Shown piece after piece: positions 33,684 to 45,136 of a stretch of 64,000 nucleotides of DNA. Numbering within the stretch: the first letter of the stretch is position 1; every line of letters starts with the position of its first letter. Both the position numbers and the translations under genes were made by a program. The DNA is from Diogma glabrata (lineage: Eukaryota; Arthropoda; Insecta; Diptera; Cylindrotomidae), in the NCBI GenBank assembly GCA_963693315.1, contig OY856186.1, positions 75,792,837 to 75,856,836 on the forward strand, written 5' to 3'. The notes below the pieces were generated by a model, which saw nothing but the letters and a program-made list of their open reading frames with translations, did not search any database and had not been told where the DNA came from.

Positions 33684-33899
33684 ACAACACTCAGAATAGC
33701 AACCTGGAATGCAAACGGGTTAAACAACCACACCCCAGAAGTTGAAATGTTCTTGAAGTTAGAAAATATAGATATTTTTCTAGTATCAGAGACAACACTC
33801 AGAATAGCAACCTGGAATGCAAACGGGTTAAACAACCACACCCCAGAAGTTGAAATGTTCTTGAAGTTAGAAAATATAGATATTTTTCTAGTATCAGAG
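33684..33899 (+). repeat. 108-bp perfect tandem duplication in ORF2
   Basis: 33684-33791 and 33792-33899 are the same 108 bases (starting ACAACACTCAGAATAGCAAC). 108 bp is 36 codons, so the frame is preserved and the start of the endonuclease is encoded twice. Confidence 0.95.
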
Positions 33900-36460
33900 A
33901 CTCACTTTGTTAAATCATCATATATAAAAATACCTGGGTATAAACTTTATCATGCAATTCATCCAGCAGAAAAAGCGAGGGGAGGATCAGCAATACTAGT
34001 CAGGGATAACATAAAGCACCATGAAGGTATTAAAATCGAAGAAGAAGTAATGCAGGTCACGTCGATAACAGTTATTACTAAAAATAAAAACCTTGTTGTA
34101 GCCGCTATATACTGTCCACCAAAACATAATTTGAAAAAAAAATGATTACTCCAAACTCTTCAATGAACTAGGCAGTAAATTTATTATTGGTGTAGACTTT
34201 AACTCAAAAAACACATATTGGGAATCAAGAATCACCACAACAAAAGGTAAAGAACTGTACGAAGCAGGACAGATAAAAAAGTGTGATTTTCATTCCGGTG
34301 GTTCTCCGACCTACTGGCCAACCGACCTTGGTAAGGTTCCTGATTTAATAGACTTTTTTATTACAAGAAATATGTCAAAAACTACATAGATATCGAAAAT
34401 AACGAAGGGGTGTCATCAGATCACTCTCCTGTTATAATGACAGTTAGTGAAAACGTAATCAATCGGACATAATATGCACCTAAACTAACAGGTAAAAACA
34501 CTAATTGGAATGTTTTTCGTGAGTGTATAGAAGAGAAAATAGATCTACAAGCACCAATTAGAAACCCAGAACAGCTAGAAACAGAGCTAGAAAGGCTGAT
34601 TGAAGCTGTACACTTTGCAGCAACGACAAGTACTCCAGCACCGCATCCTAATCGTATTCTCTTACCGCAAACTTTCCCATGGAATTAAAAGAATTGATAA
34701 AATCAAAGCACAAGGCACGTAAAATCTGGCAGACAGCTCGATCTCCAGAACACAAAACTATTTTAAATAATCTGTGCATACAAGTAAAGACAGCCATTTA
34801 AGAAGCAAAACATGAATCTATTAACAGATATCTCTCAAGTCTTTCTGGTGATAAAAGCAATGAGTATTCACTCTGGAAAGCAACAAAGGGACTTAAAAGA
34901 CCTTTAGTGCAGATCCCTCCGAATAAAAAAGATGATGAAACATGGCCCAGAAGTGCTCAAGAAAAAGCTGATCTATTTGCAGAATTACTAGAGAACACCT
35001 TCAAGCCATTTGATCGACTAACAGAAGACGAAAACATAACGAAAGCGAGCAAAACCGATTCACAGGAAATTTCATATGTAACATTACATGAACTTAAAGA
35101 AGAAATACGTACCAGTTTGGTTCCAAAAAAGGCCCCAGGCTACGATTTAATCACTAGTGAAGTTGTTAAAATGCTACCTGATAAAGGTATGCGGAAAATA
35201 CTTCATATCATTAATGCTGCATTTCGATTAAGGTATGTGCCTATGCAATGGAAAGTAGCATAAGTGATTATGATCCTAAAACCGAATAAATCACCAAATG
35301 ACAAAAACTCGTATGGACCGATATCATTACTCCCAACGATATCGAAGCTTTTTGAAAAACTTTTTCTTAAAAGGCTTAAGCCAATAATAGAAAATAGCAA
35401 CCTCATACCTTCGCATCAGTTCGGTTTCAGAGAAAACCAGTCTACCATTGAACAAGTGCACAGCATTACAAATATTATTGAAGAAACGATTGAAACCAAA
35501 AGGGTATGCTCCGCAATCTTTCTTGATGTCGCTCAAGCTTTTGATAAAGTTTGGCATCATGGCTTAAAGTATAAATTGCATAGAGATCTGCCCAAACAGT
35601 TTTATGAAATTTCAAACTATTATCTGGATGACCGCCACTTTAGAGTCAAATATGATGATAGTTATTCAACATTGAAAAAGATTGCTGCAGGAGTTCCGCA
35701 GGGTAGCGTCCTAGGACCGGTACTATACCTGCTATATACAAGAGATTTGCCTGGCCTAAGCAAAACAACCATTGCAACCTTTGCAGATGATACCGCAATT
35801 TTGACCACCGGAAAAACCGTAGAAGAAGCAACTAGCAAACTGCAATACGCTACTAATAAAATCCACAACTGGACAAAAAGATGGCGAATTAAGCTGAATG
35901 AAACAAAATCCTCTCATGTTAACTTCACTAACCAAAAAGTAAGCCAAATACCTCTGAAAATCAACTCAACACAAGTTGCTTACGCAAACACAGCAAAATA
36001 TCTAGGTATGACTCTGGATGCTAAACTGAGATGGAAGGAACATGTTAAAAAGAAAAAAGAAGAACTGAATTTGAAATTTAGAAAGATGTACTGGTTACTT
36101 GGTAGAAACTCAGTACTATCTATTAAAAACAAACTGCTTCTGTATTGTCAAATACTGAAACCAGTGTGGACGTATGGCATCCAGCTATGGGGCTGTACTA
36201 AGAAATCGAACGCGAAAATCATCCAGTTGTTCCAAAACAAAGTGCTGCGTTGCATTGTTAATGCCCCGTGGTACATCAGAAACGAAGACATCCATAGGGA
36301 CCTAAAGATAGAGTTCGTGAAGGATGAAATAAAAAAATATGCAATTAAACACACCACGCGCATACGCGTACATGAAAATATTGAAATACGCCAGCTAATG
36401 GACGTACCCGTTGCTGGCAGAAGGCTTAAAAGAACGAAGCCACTAGATTTGATTTTATAA
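33684..36460 (+). pseudogene. Jockey-like ORF2: AP endonuclease and reverse transcriptase, mutated
   Basis: The endonuclease opens with LRIATWNANGLNNH, has the catalytic Glu in SETHF, then GVDFNSKNTYW and SSDHSPV (to about 34440). The frame is broken at an A9 run (34133-34141), near 34378, by TAA at 34470-34472, near 34670, by TAA near 34799 and by TAA at 35261-35263. The reverse transcriptase reads from about 34900: NSYGPISLLP, FLDVAQAFDKVWH, AGVPQGSVLGP, and the active site FADDTAIL at about 35778-35800. It ends past KYLGMTLDAKLRW with the usual post-thumb end, stop at 36460. The enzyme would nick the target and copy RNA at the nick; this copy cannot. Confidence 0.88.
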
Positions 36461-36610
36461 TCAAAAGCATACTTAATAAAATAATGTAAATGGGACTAAC
36501 CAATGGGTTACACCCCAAAAAATGTGCTATAAATATGAAATGTAAATTACTAGATGAGCGTAGCTCAGTTGTTCTTTTATATTAATAAAAAAAAAAAAAT
36601 AAGTTTTATC

Positions 36611-37430
36611 ACAATCACTTCATTATTGTAGGCTGTACTGTGCATAAACACAATGAAAAAACTTCAAAAAATTACAAAAAAAATATTTTTATCGGAAGTG
36701 AAAAATCGGAAGATGGGATGCGAAAATGTTGTGACCTGTACTAAATGCTTATGTGCCAAGTTTCATCCAATTATCAGGTACAGATGTTATTGAGCTTATA
36801 AAAATACAGATTCTCGGGGGACCCCCCACCACTTTGTTCAATATCGCTAAAAAACTAATCAGTTGCTTGCCATACATATTTGCATCTTTTTCCAAAGTGT
36901 GATCAAAACTCAATCACGAACGAATGTTGTATGCTCTTAACAAACATAAACAACATGGAAAAAACCACCTGTTGTATGGTGGACCCTTTAATCCTTTATT
37001 CAATGTACTCCAAAAGCTGATTAAATCTTTCTCATGTTATTCTCATGACCGGAAGTGTCAAACCAGAAGTTGGTACGCAGAAATATTGGAAACAGTACGA
37101 TAAAACCTTATATATCAAGTTTCCATAAGATCATAAGCCAGGATTAGAAGTTATTGAAGATTTAAACTTAGAGGTGTTCGGGAGACCCCCCGCCATTTTG
37201 TCCAAATTTAAATTGAATCCTGATCTTCCATTTTAAAGTGAACCTGGATCATGTGACAAAGTTTCATCAAGATCCTATGCAAAAATGTCAGCCTTTTTTG
37301 ACACTTTTATTTAACTTGACATTTGACAGCTATCCCAAATTTAAGAGACAAGTTTGTTGAAGCAGTCAGTACGTATTTCTAAAAGTTTTAAAGCAAAAAA
37401 CTTTATAAAAATAAAGAAAAAAAATTCAAA
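36611..37430 (+). repeat. Interspersed repeat, second copy
   Basis: 36690-37260 matches 31080-31560 in direct orientation. The 37080-37320 part repeats the same theme (AAGTTTCCATAAGATC, GACCCCCCGCCATTTTGTCC), indicating degenerate internal tandem structure. Non-coding. Confidence 0.6.
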
Positions 37431-37439
37431 TTTGGGGTG

Positions 37440-37670
37440 GCGTAGTGAAAAAGTGGGTGGCGTAGTGAATATAGAAAGGCAATAAATATGTAGAAAATGT
37501 GCGTGCAGTTTTTATACTAATTACATAATTAAGATTTAGAATTATCTTAATTATGTAATTAGTATAAAAACTAAAACTTAATTCAACTATTTTAAAGTAT
37601 TAAAATTACTAATAATACAAAATGTGATGTAATACGTTCAATACGCTGACTGCGCCACCCACTTTTATTT
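37440..37670. mobile_element. MITE-like unit with nested inverted repeats
   Basis: AAAGTGGGTGGCGTAGT at about 37449 faces its near-complement (GCGCCACCCACTTTT) at about 37651-37665. In between, 37507-37535 and 37544-37572 are perfect 29-bp inverted arms around an 8-bp loop. GTGGCGTAGTG is also directly repeated at 37437 and 37457. No coding potential. Confidence 0.6.
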
Positions 37671-37679
37671 TTTGTATGA

Positions 37680-40600
37680 AACTGTAACGGAAAATTATTT
37701 ATCTAACAAAACTTCTAGTTAAATAGTATTCTAGTCCGTTCATATAATTTTGCCATCTGTGTTAAATTGTTTAAAAAGATATTTAAATATTTATTTCCTT
37801 ATTACAGTTTGAAAGCAAACATAGTTATTAATAAAAGATTTAACGTTTCAACATAGCTTTTTTTCTTTGGAACATCGTGTTCTGTCAATGCAAAATTTAT
37901 TTTTTAGTTTTTAGTTTGTTTTCAATGAAAGTGTGTTTTTAAAAGGTTTTTTATATTTTTTAAAATGTTATTGTTTTTTTATTTATATCAAAATGTTATT
38001 AATCAAGTGAAACGCCGCAACGTAGGTGGCAATGTAGGGTGACAATGACGACTTCATTGGACCAATGGTTGGTCCTCCTGAGTCTCTGGTTGTACGGGAT
38101 CAAGGATTGGAAATACAGTTCCAATTTCCGAGTCGAGCAGAAATTAAAATGAAATTAAAGGTTCGTCTAATAGCGGAAGTAGAGGTGGCGCTGCCTCATC
38201 TAGAGGAGAAAAAGACTGCTGAAGCTTCTGCTAACCAATACGTGGATCAACTCCTGCTCTCAAAGCAATCATTGGTTAAAAATTAAAAATTTCTTTGTTA
38301 TTATTATAAAATGCTTCACCCCTAAACATTACAGATGGCCATGTATTGCCTATGCCTCTTGATAGGTGATCAAACGACCAATTGGGCTTGGCTCCTCTCT
38401 TCACTTCGGAGAAGCTTTTGGCGGAGAGGGATGGTTGCAGCAGTATCACCATTTTTCGATACCACATACTTTTTTAATGAAGTGAAGTGGACAACCCAAT
38501 CCTAGTATTTTATGGTTGGGCTTTCATCCTCTTACACATGCAATGCATTTTTATAGTTTTGCAATTGATTGCAACTGAAAAAAATCCATTTATTTTGTTT
38601 GCTTTTTCCCTAAATTGCAATCAGACATTTTCTATGAATTTTGAATTTGCTAAGTATATTAACCCAGTAACCTTTATTGCTGATAACGCTTTTTATTTAG
38701 GAATAGCCTGGAAGCAAAATAAATGAAATTCGTATTCTAGACGAAATCAATATTTAAACTGAACCATTTTTGATCGACTTACAATTACTTTAGGTGGAAT
38801 AAAAATGCGTGTTATTTAGAAAATTTTTAAACTATTTAATTTGAGAAAAAGGTGATCTCAAAGATTTCTGAAAATTCAAATTCAAGGTAATGTCGAAATA
38901 AAATTGCAATGGCTCATCTTATATAATTTGAATTATGTGTGTTGGAAAGGCAATTAAGTGGCCTATCGGTCGATTTAAAACATGCCCAGTAAAAGCTTTG
39001 TTTAAACTGTTAAAAACATTATGAAATAAAATTTTTGAAAGATGTTGTTGATGCCGTATTTCTGAAACCAGCTTTTGTCTCTCAGTACAATGAATTACGA
39101 GGTATGTTTCCACCAGTTTTTCTACTTTTGAGTTTAGCCGGGATAATTATACCATATTGAATGAGTGATACGGAAAATACATCTCAACCAAGATTCTTGG
39201 GCAGACGATTTGAAAGAGAATATAATGATTAAAGAAAAACAAAGCAGTTGTTATATTAACCCTAAACTCAACATTTCTCTAGAACTAAATGATAGACATC
39301 AAACGAACAATTGCTTGGAAAAGGACTTTTATGATAGCTTGTTACGTAATTGGTACTTTTATACGAAATTATAATATTACTTTACACCGGAGAAAGCTCA
39401 AAAAAATATATGAACACTGTAATATTACAGCGGAACACTGAATCTATGCGACAAACAAATTTACACTCTTATTGCATCCCAGAATGAATAATTTAATAAA
39501 ACTATTAATTAGCTAACATGAAAAATAATTAATCAGTATAAAAATAAATCAACAAAAATTACACAAATTAAAATTTAAAAAGCTTGCATCACTTAATGTT
39601 GAACGTTGATCGGCTAGAAATCCGTTAAGATGATTAGCATCTTCCACAAGTTTTCTCGTTTTCTATCCAGCAAGTTTCACCGAAAGTTATCTCTTCGTAT
39701 CCTTCGAAATTTTGTAATAAAATTTCAGTCATTGTTACAAAATTACTATCAGTGTTAATATTAAATCCCAACCAAATGTAATTTCTTATTTTCCAATAAC
39801 CACATTGCGTGAAAAACTTTTGATTTTTGTGTTTTTTTTTTCGTCAACAATTCCAACAATCTGAAGTGCATGTAACAGATCGGCAATGTAATAAACGGCA
39901 CTTCGTTGTATAAAGAAAATTCGTTAGTTTCATCATTTGGGTAAATATCACATAAAATATTCCATAATGTGCTACGATGAATTGCGAGTACAGAAAACAT
40001 TACACAAAACTGTTTTAATTTAATTTTATTTATTGGTTTTATTTCTAATAAAATTTTTAGTGACTTTTTTTCTTTTCCACAGTTAACTTTACAACATAAA
40101 AATATTTTTTCTTTGTTTTATTTTAATTTAAATGAATATTAATCACTTACATTCAATTTTATATACTGATTTTAAATTTATACTTATCCTCGATCAAACA
40201 AATTTGATCGCTTATATACACAATCTTCCAGATCTTCTGTTTCATTTTCCATCATGTAACAGCAATTTCCACTAATACAACCAATCATTTATACAAAACT
40301 TGTATTTTTAATTGAAATTGAGTTTATTTAAATCATCAAAAAAAATTTTTAATTATACAGTGGTATAAATAGATGTCTACGTTTATTACAATTGAAGAAA
40401 ATTAATAAAATTATTATGGAATTTGAAAACTATTATTTTAGAGTAAAAATTAAAAATAGTCCATCGTTACAAGCCTATTATCATCATAACTCCAGTAGTT
40501 ATTGAGGTTAGTAGTGTTGTGCCTGGCGAGGAATGAATGTCCCAATTATAAATAAAACACACAATAAAAACACAATAAAATTTAGTTACTATACTTTATT

Positions 40601-40750
40601 TTTATTTTCACGTTATAGTTTTTAGTTTTTTGTAATTATAGTTTTAGCATCGGAGTAACTCCCAATTAATATTGACTGCTAACTTACTGAACTTTTAAAC
40701 TGACTCTATTAAACGGACAGGCTTACGGACTGCTTAATTAATATCTACTT
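37680..40750. other. AT-rich stretch without a recognised gene
   Basis: A less AT-rich patch at 38040-38470 contains an open frame at 38065-38286 (73 codons) that matches nothing I know. The rest shows no motif or repeat. Confidence 0.4.
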
Positions 40751-40757
40751 ATTTTAA

Positions 40758-40853
40758 CTTCACTGACTGAAATTATTCTATCTTCACTGACTAAAACTAT
40801 TTTAACTTTACTGACTGAAATTATTTTAACTTCACTGACTAAAACTTTTAAAA
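40758..40853 (+). repeat. Four 24-bp tandem units
   Basis: CTTCACTGACTGAAATTATT-type unit, four copies with few differences, alternating ACTGAAATTA and ACTAAAACTA. Non-coding. Confidence 0.8.
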
Positions 40854-42545
40854 CTGATTAACTCTTACCACTAAATTTTACTAAAAGACTAACCCCTTTG
40901 TGCCTTTTTCACATTATTATATATAATATTTTATTTACATTGACACAGTTTTACTGACACAATAATTTTGGATTATAAAATTTAAAGTAATGATTCTGCA
41001 ATTCGATAATAATTTTAAATTGGTAAATCATTTTAATTGAAAAGACAAAATTATAGCTTATATCTATTTTTACTTTAAATTTATAAGTGGAATTGTATAT
41101 ATATTTTAATTATTTTTTTGTTTATAATAATTTGACATAGTTTTATTTTCTATAAATGATTTCCAAATTAAAATTAATGTAAAATTATTGTAATATACAG
41201 GTTAAACGTTGAAATACAGTTTTTTATTAAAATTTTGGAATTAACAGTTATTTAAATAATTAAAATTTGTTTGTTTTGATTTGTGCACGGGCACAACAGT
41301 AGTGCTGATGAAACATGTTCACGGACGATAAACGAGAATAAAATGACTCGAAAACGTAGCAATCAATCTCTCTCTTTATTATTGTTCTTAAATGAGCAAG
41401 AACTTTTGTGCCATAAACTAGAATAAACTGGAAGAGGGACCAAGCAATCAATCATTATTTTAATCAGATAATCTAGCTGCTGGTTTTTCTAACCTAAAGA
41501 ATATAAACTCGTTTTGAGTTACAACACCTTCTGTGAATGAATTTGTTAACGATTTGAACCGGCTAATCAGTAGCGTTAGCTGGTGTCTCAGATTAATGTT
41601 TTCGAATTTCAGCAAAGTTTGTATGAAATTTTTTTTAATTTGGTTGTTGAGTCAGAGAATATTGAGAATTGAGTGCTTTTATAGAACTTAACTCTGACTT
41701 GATGTTGCCACTTCTTTCGCTGTGCATTATTTTTGGACTCAATCTGATAAATTAAAACCAAAACAAGGCACCATAAATTTAGCCTGGCCACTTCCAGTGG
41801 TTGTCAACAGAGTGTGGTGTAATCATCCCGCATGTGGAGTTTAGTGGTATATAGAACTCTGGTCATATTAGATAAGCAGAGTCGCAAGGAGCTGGTGTAC
41901 ACGGATGAGATAGTCATTGGGCAAGAGGTAAGTTTTAGGCACCAGGTTAAGAAAAAACGGAATTTTTAAGCAGTTCTAATTCAGGAGAAAATACTCTTCG
42001 ATACTGAGCAAAAAAACAGAGTGGCGCAATGAATCTACTAATGAATGTACTATAATATCAGAGCAATGATGCAATAAAAGGGTATGCCAAAATTTGGATA
42101 AATACCAAGACCAAAAAAATGAAAGTTTGTTCAGAATGCGTCCTGAAGATACATTTTCGAAACAAGGGAAACTCCATCTTGTGGAACAGCAAGCAGTAGT
42201 TAAGGCATATACCATTATATCTAAACTAGTCAGAAACTGTGCTTATTTAGCTTGCCAAATTTTGTGATGACAGCATACTAACAGTGTACAAGAGAACATG
42301 GTCATACCATACAGATAATGCAGATATAAAAGAAACCGATAACCTAGGAGGGAAGGGTAGAACTACCTGTCATCAGCCTGGAACAATTTTCTCAATTGAG
42401 CAAAGGATACATTGGATTATTGATTATTTTATACCTTATAGGGGTAAAAAAAGAACGAGAAAAGAAAGCGTATGAGGCCGGGAACAATAACGGGTCTAAC
42501 ACTGTACTAAAAGTTCGTAGAAACCTAAAAAATCAAAACTTTTTT
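40854..42545. other. AT-rich stretch without a recognised gene
   Basis: Short frames only. No repeat with other parts of the window was seen apart from generic AT-rich motifs. Confidence 0.35.
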
Positions 42546-42547
42546 GA

Positions 42548-42930
42548 TTTTTTTAAAATAAAATGTGTTGTATAGTAGAAATTACAATATATGTCACAAC
42601 AACACATCAAAACCTTTTAAGGCCAAGGTCTCACAACAGCTAATATTTATATATTTTTCTTAACAGTAGATAACTAAAGAGTAAATCTTATCACGTTTGA
42701 AAATATGACAGGGCAATATTTCATGGTAGGATAACAGGAGTAAAAATAAAATAAAACGGGAAAATTAAAAATCTTATTAATTAATTTTGAAAAAATTGCA
42801 ACCACAAACTAAAATTGGGTTGCCAATAATCCATATGGTACATCCAGTGAGACATTTCATGATCATGTGATGCACTGTGTTTCTCAATAATTAAAGCCCA
42901 GATATATATGAAGACTCGTCAATGGAAAGT
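42548..42930 (-). mobile_element. LINE 3' tail fragment, copy 2 (diverged)
   Basis: A short T-run, then AAAATAAAATGTGTTGTATA, GTCACAACAACACATCAAAA and CCTTTTAAGGCCAAGGTCTC, followed by blocks matching 16330-16560 and 48340-48570 (TAAAGCCCAGATATATATGAAG versus TAAAGCTCAGATATGTAG...). It is the most mutated of the three tail fragments, so the oldest. Confidence 0.7.
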
Positions 42931-44776
42931 TTAAGAACAGACTGGATTTTGTATAAACACAGACATATGTTTCTAAATGTTAGCACATACTGAGAATAAA
43001 TAATTCCAAATAAGAAGGAGTAAGACAATGGCAATGGTAGTGTAAACTAATCTGTGCTTATATGGTATGCAAAACTTATTTTTATAACCTTGCAACCACT
43101 GCTAGCGTCTCAACAACTATCGGGATTTGGCAATAGGTAATTTTTCTATGAAATCTAAATAAAAGATAAAATAAAACTGAATTAAAGGCAAATAAATGCT
43201 TTCTTGATCGTGAATCGTGTATATTTCCGAACTGAATTTTTATTGTTAAGTGACCCAAAAATAAATGATTGTAATCTCAACATTTTTAAATCAATTTATC
43301 TTAAATAAACATTTCATTAATTCATCATCTTACATAATCATCAAATTATATATAGATAAAAACAAAGGAGAAAATCAAAGAAAATGAAAAGTTAAAATGC
43401 AAAACTTTCCATTTATCTCTAAATGAAAAACAAAACAACAACAAAGAATATATTTCTGAAGAAAACCCTTGATTTCTATTCAAAAATAACAAAAACAAAA
43501 TCATTTCTAATCTATGTAATTATTATGTCAAAGAAAAACTTTTCCATTCTTATATTTTTCTTAGAGCTTCTTTTATATTTTATTAAATATTTATTATTTT
43601 CCTTACATAGCCGTGGCATGGTTGAAAAGTAATTGTGGTATACAAAATATTTCTGTAATAATTTTAAAAACTGATATCGTTCCTGCATATTTTATATATT
43701 TTACTCAATATATTAACTTTTCAATCCGTTTTTAATGCAAACAAACGCTGGTCTCGTTTTCATAATATTAATTTCTGTCAAACCAGCATCTGTGCTTTTT
43801 TTGTATATAAAATTTTTGATGGTTGTTTTTGGTTTTTCATCTAAGAAATCATAAGAAAACGAAAAAATAATAATGATTGTTACATTTGATAAGGACAATT
43901 ATATTTAAATTTATTTTTATTTTGAAAATATGTTTAACAAAAAATTATATTCTTTTTTATTTAAAAATAATCTTTTAAGAGAAAAAAGGGAAAGATTAGA
44001 GTGATTATGGGAAAAAAATAATAATATTAAGGATGGAGTTCTAAAGCTCACTGTATAAAGAGTAGGATGTTGTTTTATCATAAAGTTTTGTTAAATTTTT
44101 AAGGAATTGACCTTTTGATTCATAATCAAAAATCTTACTTTTACATAATCGAACAGAATATAATATAATGAAAGCTTTGTGCTTTAACGTTGACAATACG
44201 AGATCACGAGCAGAAATTAGTCAGGGATAACCTAAATATAAACAAATTTACGGCAAGTCCTATCAAGGCAATCTGCTGTGGGTCAGTTCCGGCCAGATTT
44301 AGAATACCGTTTTAGGGTCAACCTTATATTTAAATATATCTGACCCTGATTTGACTTTCATATTTAACCCCTTGTTGAGCAATTTAATCAGAGCCTGATA
44401 TAAAATGCTTAACTAGGGTTTGGCCTATTTAATTGTTACCGGCCTTTATCAGAATCAGAAGTCAAATATGATTTTCATATTAAGGTCTGCTTTATTTTTC
44501 CTGATCTAAGCCCTATTTCATTTGATAAAATTTCAGTTGGATAAAACTCACTAGAATAATATCCATTTTGAAAAAATATAGTTAAACGAATTTCACCGAT
44601 TCAGTTTTAAAAATTAAAACAAAGAACATACAGAAATAATTTTTTCATCATGACATCTAGATATGCCATCTTTACTGTACTGAACTAGACTTAAGTCAGT
44701 TCAAGATTTAGTTTCATTGTTCGAGGTTGTGCAGATAAACACTTAGCTTTTGGCGAACAGTCTTCACTGAAAATAG
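42931..44776. other. AT-rich stretch without a recognised gene
   Basis: No family motif in the short open frames; nothing to report. Confidence 0.35.
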
Positions 44777-45045
44777 TTGAAATTATCTGTATCAAAATTT
44801 ACCAGTTTTTATGATGAGGCATCGGCCACAGAACTCCTCATAGAGATACCAAGGTTGAGGAGACATTTACAAGCGGCCAATGTTATAGTTTCTAGCTGGG
44901 TGTACCTAGACTTTTTGAAATTCTTCGTAGAGTGGAATTTTTCAGAATTTCTTTCGAATCTTACGGTCCCTCTAAAGTTATTTATGACTATTTGCGTATT
45001 AGTGGCTTCGTGTGAGAGGAGTTTCAGCAAATTATAATTTACGTT
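44777..45045 (+). pseudogene. hAT transposase C-terminal (dimerisation) fragment
   Basis: The frame reads FLSNLTVPLKLFMTICVLVA and then SCERSFSKL, the conserved hATC dimerisation signature (usually ...L.LPVT.ASCERSFSKLK...), as in ZMYM1-like hAT proteins. It stops right after SFSKL at 45035-45037, where the family continues for another 30-50 residues. The upstream DDE core and BED zinc finger are missing or unrecognisable. The hAT-type TIR lies 90 bp downstream, consistent with the natural order. Confidence 0.72.
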
Positions 45046-45082
45046 TATCGGCTTTTTATTATTATTGACAGTTTTTATTTTT

Positions 45083-45136
45083 GGGGTGACACCACAATAT
45101 CCGCCCCGGGTGCCACCCATGCTAGCTACGCCACTG
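45083..45136 (+). repeat. Right TIR of the hAT element
   Basis: Read on the minus strand it begins CAGTGGCGTAGCTAGCATGG and continues GTGGCACCCGGGGCGG, a GC-rich end common in arthropod hAT elements beginning CAGTGGCGTAGC. No matching left end was found in the window, so the element is 5'-truncated. Confidence 0.65.

Larger units (their letters stand above)
31582..36599 (+). mobile_element. Full-length Jockey-like LINE with 11-bp target duplication
   Basis: Flanked by TAAGTTTTATC at 31571-31581 and again at 36600-36610, directly after the terminal A-run. That duplication fixes both ends: 5' end at 31582, poly(A) at about 36587-36599, total 5018 bp. The order is 5' UTR, ORF1 (gag-like with zinc knuckles), ORF2 (endonuclease + reverse transcriptase), short 3' UTR. 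It is not 5'-truncated, yet both ORFs carry stops, frame changes, a MITE insertion and a tandem duplication. Confidence 0.9.

Noticed and set aside
38065..38286. 73-codon frame in a less AT-rich patch
   Set aside because: No family recognised, and no splice or repeat context to support a gene; kept only as a note in the stretch annotation.
40510..40690. Possible solo LTR starting TGTTGTGCCTGG
   Set aside because: No matching CA end with target duplication and no second copy in the window.
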